Source: Clostridia bacterium
GTDB taxonomy: Bacteria; Bacillota; Clostridia; TANB77; CAG-508
Assembly (NCBI GenBank): GCA_017934475.1
Contig: JAGBJN010000001.1
Span: forward strand, 124,001-188,000
Direction of reading: 5' to 3'
Length of the DNA stretch: 64,000 nucleotides
In this document: one piece after another, positions 44,411-53,688 of the stretch
Layout of the letters: each line of letters begins with the position of its first letter
How positions within the stretch are numbered: position 1 is the stretch's first letter
Made by a program: the position numbers and the translations under genes
Notes under the pieces: generated by a model
What the model saw: only the letters and a program-made list of their open reading frames with translations
Told to the model about the DNA's origin: nothing
Database searches by the model: none

Positions 44411-46165
44411 CTACATTTTAAGCAAATTTTCAGTACTTATATCTTCTTTCTCAATTGTATAAAGTACTTTTTTATTTTTCATATTTTTAGTATTTGAAGC
44501 ATGCTTTATTACTGTTTTTTCATACAAACTTCTTGCAAACCTAGCATTGCCAAAATTCTTTGAATATTTATACTCTTTTATTATATTTAAAACTTTATCT
44601 TCAGCATCTTTTGTAATTTTAAATCCTGATTTTTTTACTAAATTATTGAATATTTGTAATAGTTCATTTTCAGTATAATCATCAAATTCAAGCGTGTAAC
44701 CTATCCTTGAAACTATACCAGAATTTGAATTTAAGAAATCTTGCATTTCTTTTGTATAGCCTGCAAATATAACAACTAAATCATCTCTATGATTTTCCAT
44801 TGCCTGTATTAAAGTTGCAACAGCTTCTTCATTATATGAGTTACCTTGTCCCACTCCACTTGCTAAAGAATATGCTTCATCTATAAACAAAACGCCTCCC
44901 ATTGCTCTTTCAATTACTGAGTTTGTTTTAGGTGCTGTTTGTCCAACATATTCTGCTACTAAATCTTTACTAGATACTTCTACAAGTTTATTTTGTTTAA
45001 TGTATTTTAAGTTATATAATATTCCTGCAATTATTCTTGCAACTGTTGTCTTTCCTGTTCCTGGATTTCCTAAAAAAACCATATGAAGATTTATATCTTT
45101 AATTTTTAAATCTCCTTCTGTTTTCTTTTTTAGTTCAATAAGATTAACTAAATCATTTAAAGATTTTTTTACTTTTTCAAGACCAACTAATTCATTTAAT
45201 TCTGCAAAAATTTCTTCATTTGTCTTTTCTTTTTCATATTTAGGAATTGAATTTTCAGTAATCTTTTCATCTTTGTTAAATAATATGTTTTTAATAAGTC
45301 CATCTCTATATTCTGGAAATGAATTTGGATATTTAGGATATGTAACCGCAATATAATCAAGTAATTTAACTCTAAATTCTTCTTCTAACTCATTATTTGC
45401 TTCAAGTTTTTCTATTATATCTTGATACACATCTTGTATATCTGGTTTTAATTCATTAACTTCAAAATAACTTACTTTTTCTCTTAGCTTGTCATTTCTA
45501 TTTAATGCATTTTCAATTAATTCCTTTGTACTTGAAGTAAATATTGTTATTTTTCTTTCATCTTTTTCAATATTCTCTTCTAATTTATAAAGTATTTTAT
45601 CTTTTAAATTTTCATCTTTTTTCACAAAGTTTTCAAAATCTTTGAATATAATAACCGCATTTCTAGTATTATAAGCTTCTTCTACATCTTCTGCTTTTTC
45701 AACATCATAAAATGATACTTGTACAGCATCTGCACCATTAATATACTCAAAGCTTTTTGAAGCAACATAAATAATATTTCCTATTTCATTTGTTACTTCC
45801 TTATTATTAGAATAAATGCACATATTAAAATTAATATAATCTTTTTCTATATTTTCATTATATTTTCTCATATATTCAATTATTTTTTTAAGCATATTTT
45901 TTGACTCTTCAGCTATATATAGTTTTTCTATTCTTTCAAAAAGATTAAGCATAAATTCATTTCTTTTTTTCTTCTGTTCTTCTATATTGTTTATAGTTTC
46001 AGAATTTAATAATTCTCTATTAACACCTTTTTCTTCCTTTACTTCTATTGTAGGAAAATTAGCAGAAAGACCTAATTCTTCTGCTAATTTTTCATTTTCT
46101 TTTCTTATTTTTTCTATTCCAAAAAAATCATCATATATGCTTGTCAAAAAATTTTTATTTACCAT
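44411..46165 (-). CDS. AAA+ ATPase, CbbX/SpoVK-like, with N-terminal extension
   Basis: The 584-residue protein has a variable helical N-terminal half (about 1-310, including a degenerate ATPase-like segment) and a C-terminal AAA+ domain with Walker A LGNPGTGKTTVA (about 360), VGQTAPKTN, Walker B GGVLFIDEAYSLA (about 425) and sensor region IVSRIGYTLEFDDYT. CbbX/SpoVK-type ATPases remodel protein complexes. It is the last gene of the five-gene operon with telA and xpaC and follows telA by 22 nt. Confidence 0.88.
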   Translation of the reverse strand: MVNKNFLTSIYDDFFGIEKIRKENEKLAEELGLSANFPTIEVKEEKGVNRELLNSETINNIEEQKKKRNEFMLNLFERIEKLYIAEESKNMLKKIIEYMRKYNENIEKDYINFNMCIYSNNKEVTNEIGNIIYVASKSFEYINGADAVQVSFYDVEKAEDVEEAYNTRNAVIIFKDFENFVKKDENLKDKILYKLEENIEKDERKITIFTSSTKELIENALNRNDKLREKVSYFEVNELKPDIQDVYQDIIEKLEANNELEEEFRVKLLDYIAVTYPKYPNSFPEYRDGLIKNILFNKDEKITENSIPKYEKEKTNEEIFAELNELVGLEKVKKSLNDLVNLIELKKKTEGDLKIKDINLHMVFLGNPGTGKTTVARIIAGILYNLKYIKQNKLVEVSSKDLVAEYVGQTAPKTNSVIERAMGGVLFIDEAYSLASGVGQGNSYNEEAVATLIQAMENHRDDLVVIFAGYTKEMQDFLNSNSGIVSRIGYTLEFDDYTENELLQIFNNLVKKSGFKITKDAEDKVLNIIKEYKYSKNFGNARFARSLYEKTVIKHASNTKNMKNKKVLYTIEKEDISTENLLKM

Positions 46166-46187
46166 TTTATTCTCCTGACATTCACAA

Positions 46188-47345
46188 TTATTTGTTATTT
46201 ACTTTAATTTCAATAAGTTTTTCTTTTAATTCTTTTTCTATATTTTCAAGTTCAACTTCTGCTTCTGCACGTTTTGCTCTTCCATTTTCATGAATTTCAA
46301 TAACTGCATCTAGAGTATCGATTAAATCTCTGTTAGTTTTTTGTAAAGTTTCAATATCCACTACTGCTCTTTCTGATTCCTGAGCAATATCAATTGAACC
46401 TTGTTTTAATATTTCACTATTTTTCTTTAACATATCATTTGTTAAATCTGTAACTGCTTTTTGTGCATTAAGTGCTTGCTTTGCATTATTAATTCCAAGT
46501 GCGATTACTATTTGGTTTTTCCAAAGCGGAATTGTATTTATCATTGAACTTTGTATTTTTTCAACTAGCTCTGCATCATTATTTTGTAATAATCTAATTT
46601 GTGGAGCCATTTGAATAGATATTATTCTTGTTGTCTTTAAATCATATATTTTCTTTTCAAATCTTATTATTGTATTTTCCATATCAGAAGCTTTTTGCGC
46701 ATCTAACTGATCTCCTGTTTCTTTAGCTTTTTGAACAAGCGCTGGTAATACAACATTTCTTAGTTCATCAAGTTTCTTTTCTCCTGCAATAATGTATAAA
46801 GATAATTCTTTAAAATATTCTAAATTTTTCTCATACATAGTATCATATATATTTATATCTTTTAATAATTGTAATTTATGCTTGTCTAATTGAACTTCTA
46901 TGCTATCAATATTTGTTTCAATTTTGCTATATCTTGCTATTATTCTATCTAATTCTTTTTTTGCATTAGAGAATAGTTTTGCAAGACCGGTTTTATTTGT
47001 TCCTGCAATATCTGCATCAAATGATTTTATTTGTGCTACTAAATTTGCTAAAAGTTCTCCTGTATCTCCTACATTTTTTGTTTTTACACCTTCTAATACA
47101 CTATCAGAAAATTCTGATATCTTAGTTTGTGCTTTTGCTCCATATTGTAACACTTGTGTTGAATCCGTAACATCAATTTTTTGATTAAATTCTTCTATTG
47201 CTTTCTTTTCAGCATCTGTTAATAAATCATAATTTAATGATTCTTCAATTGCTTCATTAGTAACTTTTTTTCCTTCTTGAACTAAATTTTCAACCTCTTC
47301 CTTTTTTACTTCTTTCTCAACTTTTAATTCTAAACCATCCATCAT
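46188..47345 (-). CDS. TelA / toxic-anion-resistance family protein
   Basis: The 385-residue, largely alpha-helical protein with long coiled-coil stretches matches the TelA family (KlaA, YaaN): KAIEEFNQKIDVTDSTQVLQ near the start, central PLWKNQIVIALGINNAKQA (about 275) and C-terminal KKNSEILKQGS. TelA proteins are linked to tellurite and envelope stress, mechanism unknown. It is in the operon with xpaC, two binding-protein-like genes and an AAA+ ATPase. It starts after AAAGGAA. Confidence 0.88.
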   Translation of the reverse strand: MMDGLELKVEKEVKKEEVENLVQEGKKVTNEAIEESLNYDLLTDAEKKAIEEFNQKIDVTDSTQVLQYGAKAQTKISEFSDSVLEGVKTKNVGDTGELLANLVAQIKSFDADIAGTNKTGLAKLFSNAKKELDRIIARYSKIETNIDSIEVQLDKHKLQLLKDINIYDTMYEKNLEYFKELSLYIIAGEKKLDELRNVVLPALVQKAKETGDQLDAQKASDMENTIIRFEKKIYDLKTTRIISIQMAPQIRLLQNNDAELVEKIQSSMINTIPLWKNQIVIALGINNAKQALNAQKAVTDLTNDMLKKNSEILKQGSIDIAQESERAVVDIETLQKTNRDLIDTLDAVIEIHENGRAKRAEAEVELENIEKELKEKLIEIKVNNK

Positions 47346-47376
47346 TTTTTTCCTTTCTTTATATATTAATAAAATA

Positions 47377-48504
47377 CTATTGTCCTAAATACTCAATAAG
47401 TTTATTATATGTATCCATTTTTAAACTAGATACAGTACTTGTTATATTACTTGGCATTCCTAAACCTAGTTCAGATGTATCATAATTTCCACCTGTTATA
47501 CCTGTTCTAAAACCATATTTAGACCATGCAATTTGAGCTATGTCTTTATCATCAAATGCTTTGTAAAATTCATTTCCTGCATCATCAAATGTAGCAATAC
47601 AATGTGAGTTCCAAATAGTTGGCGTTGGATATAATATTCTAATATCATCTTTTACTTGATTAAATCCATCAGGATTCTTATTTGCAAATTCAATTATACT
47701 TTTTTCGTAATCAACTATCATAGGTTCTCCACCCATTCCAGTTTTTAAATATCTTTCAAATAAATCTGCTGGTGTATTATTCATATATCCTGATTTAATA
47801 TAGAATTCTTTTAATTTAGGTAAGTTTTCAGCAACTGTAGCATCATTTACATTGCTTTCACACATTATAGAAAGTAGTAATCCATAATATGTAGCACCTG
47901 GTGATGAAGTAACAGGATCTGTAGATGCTATATTTATATTTCCATATAATTGATTTAAACCAATATCAGACCATTTTTTTCCTTGTAAAATATAATCTAA
48001 TAATTTTGGCATATCTGTAATATAGTAAACTCCATCTTTTTCAGTTACTATCCCTTCATTTATAAGTGCATCTACAACTTCACCCCAGCTATATATTACA
48101 ATAGGAGTATTTAATGTTAATCCTCCATTTAAAACAGTATATCTATCTGCCTCTCCATTTGTTTTATTTGGAGCCAATTTATAATAATCATAAAATCTTT
48201 GATCAGATGCAAACATAGCATCATATTTTGTTACACCATCACTGCGTACTAGTGGATTTTTTATTAATTTTCCATTACTCCATGTATCATATACAACATT
48301 AAGTTTGTATCTTTCTTGCATTATTTTTACAACATCTTCATTAGCAATGAAATCTTCCTTTCCACCACCAGTTGCAACATATACTGTTGTTAAATTTTTC
48401 AAATTAACTCCACCATTATTGTTATCCATTATAACTTTTATTCCTATAATTAGTAATATAAGTACAACAAAAATTACAATTCCAACTATTTGACTCTTCT
48501 TCAT
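47377..48504 (-). CDS. Membrane-anchored periplasmic-binding-protein-like protein
   Basis: The 375-residue protein has an N-terminal helix (residues 5-26) and a type II solute-binding-protein fold with TTVYVATGGGKEDFI near the start, SDGVTKYDAMFASDQRFYD (about 92) and TSSPGATYYGLLLSI (about 200). There is no lipobox cysteine, so it is helix-anchored. No ABC permease or ATPase gene accompanies it. Its operon partner at 49151 has a similar N-terminal module fused to a VWA domain, so it probably acts in a sensing or assembly role rather than in transport. Confidence 0.75.
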   Translation of the reverse strand: MKKSQIVGIVIFVVLILLIIGIKVIMDNNNGGVNLKNLTTVYVATGGGKEDFIANEDVVKIMQERYKLNVVYDTWSNGKLIKNPLVRSDGVTKYDAMFASDQRFYDYYKLAPNKTNGEADRYTVLNGGLTLNTPIVIYSWGEVVDALINEGIVTEKDGVYYITDMPKLLDYILQGKKWSDIGLNQLYGNINIASTDPVTSSPGATYYGLLLSIMCESNVNDATVAENLPKLKEFYIKSGYMNNTPADLFERYLKTGMGGEPMIVDYEKSIIEFANKNPDGFNQVKDDIRILYPTPTIWNSHCIATFDDAGNEFYKAFDDKDIAQIAWSKYGFRTGITGGNYDTSELGLGMPSNITSTVSSLKMDTYNKLIEYLGQ

Positions 48505-48513
48505 TTTTACCTC

Positions 48514-49129
48514 CTATTTTTTTATATCAAAATCAGAATTTTCTCCATAAAAACCATCTGATTTTAGCATTGTATCAAATACTTTCATCTCAGCATCCAT
48601 ATCTATCATATCTGATTGATATAAATTTGATAATTGCATTCCAAATGCTTCCTCAATCTTTTTAACCATATTTCTAGTTGATTCCATAAACTTTTTACTG
48701 TCCTCTGTAGTAAGCCTTTGATTTTCTATTTCATCATATTTTTTTAATATATTTATTGTAACAGGTAAATAGTATTCAAAGAAATTTCCCATTTTCTTAA
48801 ACTTTTTAGGCTGTTTTTCTATAGTATCTATAATTTTAGTTACAGAATCATTTATTTTATAAATATCATTTACAAGCTCCTCATTTTCTATCTTTGGTGC
48901 CATTTGTTTTATCTGTTCATTTTTTTGCCTTGCCTCTTGCAGAGTTTCTTGCAATGTTTTTTGTTTCATTTCTTCTTTTATTTTTGTTGTATGAAATACC
49001 AATTCACTTGCTCCAAATGCAACTGCTCCTATTGCAAGTGAAGGCACAAGTCCTACTGATAACGCAAGATATGGTACTGCAAAAAATGCACCTCCGCAAA
49101 GCAGCAGATAAGATTCCTGAATTTTTCAA
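48514..49129 (-). pseudogene. xpaC: XpaC family (5-bromo-4-chloroindolyl phosphate hydrolysis) protein, frameshifted near the start
   Basis: The main frame to 48514 encodes an XpaC-like protein (PF10112 type): YLLLCGGAFFAVPYLALSVG and a second hydrophobic stretch (SLAIGAVAFGASELVF), then a helical domain ending YGENSDFDIKK. The only good ribosome site, AGAAAGAGG, precedes TTG at 49129 in another frame that reads LKNSGILSAAL. Moving between these frames at about 49093-49104 restores a typical N-terminus. A single-base indel is therefore likely. xpaC and the telA homologue yaaN are neighbours in B. subtilis, as here. Confidence 0.75.
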
Positions 49130-49150
49130 TATAAAAACCTCTTTCTAAAA

Positions 49151-50782
49151 TTAATTATATCCTCTTACTTCTTTAAACGCTCTTACTAAATCTGTCTTTC
49201 CATCAAATACTTTTGCATTAGTCATATTAGCAATTTTATCTAATTCTCTTTCGCTAGCACTTCCAAATGTAATTGAGTAAATAGGTATATTTTTTCCTAA
49301 TTGTTTATATTTCGTTTCTAAATCGGAAAATCTTCCAACATTTGCTTGACCATCTGTCATTAAAATAATTGAAACATTATATGTATCTCTATCTTCATTT
49401 TGTATTAATTCTAAAGCTTTAATTGCTGCTGGATATAAAGCAGTAGAGCCATTAGGAGAAGTATTTTCAATTTTATTTAAAACATCTTTTGTTTCAATGC
49501 CATTTTCTGTGCTCCATACTCCCATTACATTTGTTCCAAATGGTACTATATCAATTTTATCTTTTTCTGAAAATTGTATAAAATCTTCACCTGCTTTTTC
49601 TGTTAAAATGTAATTCATCGCAGATTTTAACTGATTATATCCGGTTCCAAACATACTTCCTGAATAATCTAAACAAAATACAACATGTACTGGTTTTCTT
49701 AATTCATTTTGATATAAATTAAGTGCTAATTTTGTTACTTTTGTACTTGGATACTTAACTGGTGAAATATATTTTGTTGTATCTATTCCCCAATCTGGAT
49801 TGAAAATTGTTTTGTCTGCATTGTTATTTACTCCACCATACCAAGTTCTTCTTCCTTTTGTTTGAAGTATTTTTTGTCCTTCATCACTAATTATAAAAGA
49901 TTGTATGTCTTTAAATATTTCTTTCTTATAATCATTTTTATTATCTATATATGCAAATGGTGAATCTGAAATTGATACTCCATCTACAGGATATATAGCA
50001 TAAAGTGGTTCTCTACCATTTTTCTCTAATTGTTTATTAATACTTATAATTGAAGACTCATAAGTAACAACCGCTTCATAATTTCCTTTTATAAATAATT
50101 CTTCTAAGAAATCTTCATCTCCTGATGATCTTTCCATTCCAGAAAACAATGTTGTTAAATTTTGTTTTAAAGTTTCATCTTGAAGTATCTCTTCTGTTAG
50201 TACTTCCGGGTTACCTGCAAGTGTTGAAAGTAATCCTAAATACGCAGATGCTCCACTATTTGTACTTGTTGGATTAGACATACTAAATTTTAATTTTCCA
50301 GAAGCAATTGCATTAACTATATCTCTTGTATATACATTTTTTCCTACAAAGCCTAATTCTTCAGCTTTTGATTTTGTTATTCCAAATATAACTGGATTTA
50401 TGCTTGTATATTTTGAATCTGATATTTTTACAACATTGCTATCTGCCATATATAACCACATAGAATTTGATATCCAAACAGCATCATATTTTTCTCCAGA
50501 ATTTAGTTTTTGCATAATATCAAGAGTTCCAGCATGATCAATATATATCTCATAACCCTTACTATTTGCATAATCCATAACCACTTCGTCCAAATCTTCA
50601 TTCTCTGAACTTGATAAAATATAGAATGTATTATCTTCAAATAGTCTATCTACCTTTTTACTAAATTCATCACCAACTTGCTTTATATTTTCTCTAAATA
50701 TGCTTGGAATACAAATCCCAAACACTATTATTATTGCAGCTATTATCCCTAGCACTACTGAAACATTATTCTTTTTTTCCAC
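49151..50782 (-). CDS. Binding-protein-like domain fused to von Willebrand A domain
   Basis: The start GTG at 50782 (GGAGG 7 nt upstream) gives about 543 residues: a membrane helix (about 8-28), a type II binding-protein-like domain (about 45-340, with SNPTSTNSGASAYLGLL) and a VWA domain (about 350-543). The VWA has an intact MIDAS site: FCLDYSGSM, the threonine/serine region NGSTALYP and LMTDGQANVG. Such domains bind partner proteins through a metal. It is the first gene of the telA operon and is expressed from 50814-50842. Confidence 0.85.
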   Translation of the reverse strand: MEKKNNVSVVLGIIAAIIIVFGICIPSIFRENIKQVGDEFSKKVDRLFEDNTFYILSSSENEDLDEVVMDYANSKGYEIYIDHAGTLDIMQKLNSGEKYDAVWISNSMWLYMADSNVVKISDSKYTSINPVIFGITKSKAEELGFVGKNVYTRDIVNAIASGKLKFSMSNPTSTNSGASAYLGLLSTLAGNPEVLTEEILQDETLKQNLTTLFSGMERSSGDEDFLEELFIKGNYEAVVTYESSIISINKQLEKNGREPLYAIYPVDGVSISDSPFAYIDNKNDYKKEIFKDIQSFIISDEGQKILQTKGRRTWYGGVNNNADKTIFNPDWGIDTTKYISPVKYPSTKVTKLALNLYQNELRKPVHVVFCLDYSGSMFGTGYNQLKSAMNYILTEKAGEDFIQFSEKDKIDIVPFGTNVMGVWSTENGIETKDVLNKIENTSPNGSTALYPAAIKALELIQNEDRDTYNVSIILMTDGQANVGRFSDLETKYKQLGKNIPIYSITFGSASERELDKIANMTNAKVFDGKTDLVRAFKEVRGYN

Positions 50783-50813
50783 CTTCCAACCTCCACAAAA
50801 AATTCTTATAGTA

Positions 50814-50842
50814 ATTATATATATAAATTTAACATTTATCAA
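50814..50842 (-). promoter_or_regulatory. Promoter of the VWA-xpaC-telA-AAA operon
   Basis: On the minus strand, TTGATA (50837-50842), 17-bp spacer, TATAAT (50814-50819). Confidence 0.7.
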
Positions 50843-50867
50843 TAAAATAATGAAAAAAATAACAACA

Positions 50868-50900
50868 AAAAGAGGAACTTAAAATTACAAGTTCCTCTTT
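50868..50900 (-). terminator. Terminator of the 50906 gene
   Basis: AGAGGAACTT-GTAATTTT-AAGTTCCTCTTTTT on the minus strand. Confidence 0.9.
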
Positions 50901-50905
50901 CATTC

Positions 50906-51097
50906 TTAATCGTTATTTAACTGATTTACTACACTGGTAAGATTACCCTTTACATGTGCAGTAATTCCACCTGTGAAAGTAATGAGAGTATTTCCTTCAA
51001 CTTTCTCTTCGCATTTGATAACATTTGTAGAGTTTATTGCAACATACTTTTCTTTTTCACCTGTAGATTCGACCAATTCGAAAATTTTGATTTTCAT
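50906..51097 (-). CDS. Small orphan protein (63 aa), unknown
   Basis: The 63-residue ORF starts MKIKIFELVESTGEKEKY after AAGGAGG. The alternating hydrophobic pattern (YVAINSTNVIKCEE, TLITFTGGITAHVKGN) suggests a small all-beta fold. It has one cysteine only. It has its own promoter (51170-51198) and terminator, the layout of the other scattered orphan units. No family is recognised. Confidence 0.65.
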   Translation of the reverse strand: MKIKIFELVESTGEKEKYVAINSTNVIKCEEKVEGNTLITFTGGITAHVKGNLTSVVNQLNND

Positions 51098-51169
51098 TAT
51101 TTTTTCCTCCTTTTGATGTTAAATGAAAATCTATAAGTTACTAATTCCCTATATAGGTAGCATAAAAAA

Positions 51170-51198
51170 ATTATAATATTTTTGTTAACATAAGTCAA
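51170..51198 (-). promoter_or_regulatory. Promoter of the 50906 gene
   Basis: On the minus strand, TTGACT (51193-51198), 17-bp spacer, TATAAT (51170-51175). Confidence 0.8.
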
Positions 51199-51224
51199 GT
51201 ATTATACTCTAATTTCAGATTTTA

Positions 51225-52535
51225 TTATTTCCTTAATTTTTTTATAATATCCTCAACTGATAAACTAGCTTGTTCTCCAGTTATCATATTCTTTAATGCA
51301 TACAATTTAGTATTTCTTTCTTCCTCTCCAATAATTATTACATTTGGTATATTCCATTTGTCTGCATATTTCATCTTTTTCTTCATTTTTGCATCCTCTA
51401 GATAAACATCAGTATTAATACCCGCTTCTCTTAATTTAGTTGCAACATTAAGTGCTTCCTCTATATTTTCATCCATTGGTACTATTAATACATCTGAAAT
51501 TGTTTCATTTTCTGTTTTTATTGCACCAGCTTCATTTAATTGATAGAACAATCTAGTAAATCCTATTGAAATTCCTACACCTGGTAATTTCTTATCTGTA
51601 TAGTATTCTGCTAAATTATCATATCTACCACCTGAGCATACACTTCCTAATTTCTTATAATCATTTAAAAAAGTTTCATATACTGTACCTGTATAATAAT
51701 CTAATCCTCTTGCTATTTTTAAATCAATTGCAAAAAATTCATCTGGTACACCAAAAGCTCTAATATATTTTACAACATCAGTTATTTCATTTAATCCAAT
51801 TTTAAATGTTTCATCATTTATTCCTAAACTTTCTAACTTAGATATCTTTTCATCTGTATTTCCATCTATTAAGATGAAGTTCATTATTGCCTCTATAGCA
51901 TTATCTGTAACTCCAAGTTCTTTTATTTCACTCTTAACTGCTTCTTCACCTATTTTGTCAATTTTATCAATTATACGTAATACATCAGCTGCACTATCTC
52001 TTAAATTCAAGCTTGCAAATAACCCATTTAGTATTTTTCTGTTATTAATACATATCGTGAAATTATCAAATCCTAATTCTTTAAAAGTTGTATATATTAC
52101 ACTTGGCATTTGAGCATCATTTATAATGCTTAATTCTCCATCACCTATTATATCTATATCACATTGATAGAATTCTCTATATCTTCCTTTTTGTGCTTTT
52201 TCACCACGATATACTTTACCTATTTGATATCTTTTAAATGGAAATCCTAACTCATTTTGATTTTGAGCAACATATTTAGCAAGCGGAACTGTTAAATCAA
52301 ATCTTAATGCTAAGTCTGTATCTCCTTTTGTAAATCTATAAATTTGTTTTTCTGTTTCTCCTCCTGCTTTTGCAAGAAGTACATCTGAATATTCTATAAC
52401 TGGCGTATCAAGTGGAAGAAATCCAAATCTTTCATAAGAACGCTTAATTGTTTCTTTCATTTCATTAAATTTTACTTGGTCGTTTGGCATTAATTCCATA
52501 AAACCAGGTAATGTTTTTGGTTCTACTTTTACCAT
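51225..52535 (-). CDS. hisS: Histidyl-tRNA synthetase
   Basis: The 436-residue class II synthetase has DVLLAKAGGETEKQIYRF (motif 1/2 region, about 50), the His-specific ARGLDYYTGTVYE (about 262) and GGRYDNLAEYY, and a C-terminal anticodon-binding domain. The length and catalytic motifs fit HisS rather than the regulatory HisZ. It has its own promoter (52589-52618) and no T-box. It lies downstream of the racemase-like/M20 gene pair, which is led by a His-codon leader peptide. Confidence 0.95.
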   Translation of the reverse strand: MVKVEPKTLPGFMELMPNDQVKFNEMKETIKRSYERFGFLPLDTPVIEYSDVLLAKAGGETEKQIYRFTKGDTDLALRFDLTVPLAKYVAQNQNELGFPFKRYQIGKVYRGEKAQKGRYREFYQCDIDIIGDGELSIINDAQMPSVIYTTFKELGFDNFTICINNRKILNGLFASLNLRDSAADVLRIIDKIDKIGEEAVKSEIKELGVTDNAIEAIMNFILIDGNTDEKISKLESLGINDETFKIGLNEITDVVKYIRAFGVPDEFFAIDLKIARGLDYYTGTVYETFLNDYKKLGSVCSGGRYDNLAEYYTDKKLPGVGISIGFTRLFYQLNEAGAIKTENETISDVLIVPMDENIEEALNVATKLREAGINTDVYLEDAKMKKKMKYADKWNIPNVIIIGEEERNTKLYALKNMITGEQASLSVEDIIKKLRK

Positions 52536-52588
52536 AATCTATCCCTCTTTCTATTATTTATATTTAATCTCAATTTTAATATACGACT

Positions 52589-52618
52589 ATTTTACTACTT
52601 TTACCAATTATATGTCAA
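52589..52618 (-). promoter_or_regulatory. Promoter of hisS
   Basis: On the minus strand, TTGACA (52613-52618), 18-bp spacer, TAAAAT (52589-52594). Confidence 0.7.
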
Positions 52619-52631
52619 CTGATACTTTGTT

Positions 52632-53663
52632 TTATCCCAATATTTCGTATATTAAATCCTTATATTGTTCAATTAATTTATTATAACTATCAATTGTTAT
52701 ATTTTCATTAACTTCATGTGCTGTTATTGGACCAACACCTAAAATAATTTTCTTTACTTTATCATCAACTATACTTGCTTCAGTAATAAAGTTTGTTGTT
52801 TTCATATCTTTAATAAATTCTATTTCATTTGTAAACGGTTGTATTTCAACTATATCAATTATATTTGCATTATATTTTTTAGCCAATTTATTTAACTCAT
52901 TCTTAAATTTTTGTATTTGCTCTTTATATACTGGTCTAAAATCAATCGTTATATCACAATTATCTGAAATAGAATTTTTTTCTATTCCTCCATTTATTAC
53001 TCCAACATTCATTGTTGTATAAGGTATTTCAAATATATTATTTTCATTACTTTTTATTTCTTTTTCATAAAATTCATTTAATTCATATATAAATTTCACA
53101 CAATTCATATTCGCATCTATTCCAATACTCGGATTGCTCGAGTGAGCTTTCTTTCCTCTAAATTTAACATCATATTCAACTAATCCTTTACTTCCAACAA
53201 ATAATTCATTATATGTTGGTTCTCCAAATATCATATATTCAGGGAATCTTTCATCAGTATTTACTAAATCAAATGTACCATTAAAACCGATTTCTTCATC
53301 ATATGTAAAATATAATTTCATCCCATATTTTAATTTAGTAAAATCTATTTCTGATAAAGCATCTAGCATTGCAGCTATTCCACCCTTCATATCGCATACT
53401 CCAAGTCCATATAATTTATTATCTTTTATTTTAACATTAAAAGGATCAATAAATTCATTAGTATACATTACTGTATCTGTATGTCCTAGAAAACCTAGTT
53501 TAGGATTTTCTCCAATACTCATTACCAAGTTCTTCGTTTTAATTTCTGTTTTGAATCCCAATCCTATCAAATAATCTTCTATATAATTCATTATTTGTAC
53601 ATTTTCTTTATCTTTTATTGTATTAAAACTTACTAATTTTTTTATTATTTCAAAATCTTTCAT
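52632..53663 (-). CDS. M20-family metallopeptidase / deacylase (ArgE/DapE-like)
   Basis: The 343-residue protein has the M20 metal motifs GFLGHTDTVMY (His-Asp, about 56), LYGLGVCDMKGGIAAML (about 84), DEEIGFNGTFD (Glu-Glu, about 122) and GKKAHSS in the lid domain. Members remove N-acyl groups or cleave dipeptides; substrate cannot be fixed. It lies 25 nt downstream of the DapF-fold racemase gene in the same transcript. A DapE role is possible but weakly supported because the racemase does not look like true DapF. Confidence 0.82.
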   Translation of the reverse strand: MKDFEIIKKLVSFNTIKDKENVQIMNYIEDYLIGLGFKTEIKTKNLVMSIGENPKLGFLGHTDTVMYTNEFIDPFNVKIKDNKLYGLGVCDMKGGIAAMLDALSEIDFTKLKYGMKLYFTYDEEIGFNGTFDLVNTDERFPEYMIFGEPTYNELFVGSKGLVEYDVKFRGKKAHSSNPSIGIDANMNCVKFIYELNEFYEKEIKSNENNIFEIPYTTMNVGVINGGIEKNSISDNCDITIDFRPVYKEQIQKFKNELNKLAKKYNANIIDIVEIQPFTNEIEFIKDMKTTNFITEASIVDDKVKKIILGVGPITAHEVNENITIDSYNKLIEQYKDLIYEILG

Positions 53664-53688
53664 ATTACTTTTCCCTCAACTTTCTTTT

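Noticed and set aside
48894-49148. + strand ORF opposite xpaC
   Set aside because: Antisense shadow without ribosome site or family resemblance.
52536-52631. T-box before hisS
   Set aside because: No AGGGTGGAACCGCG-like sequence; only a plain promoter and ribosome site are present.
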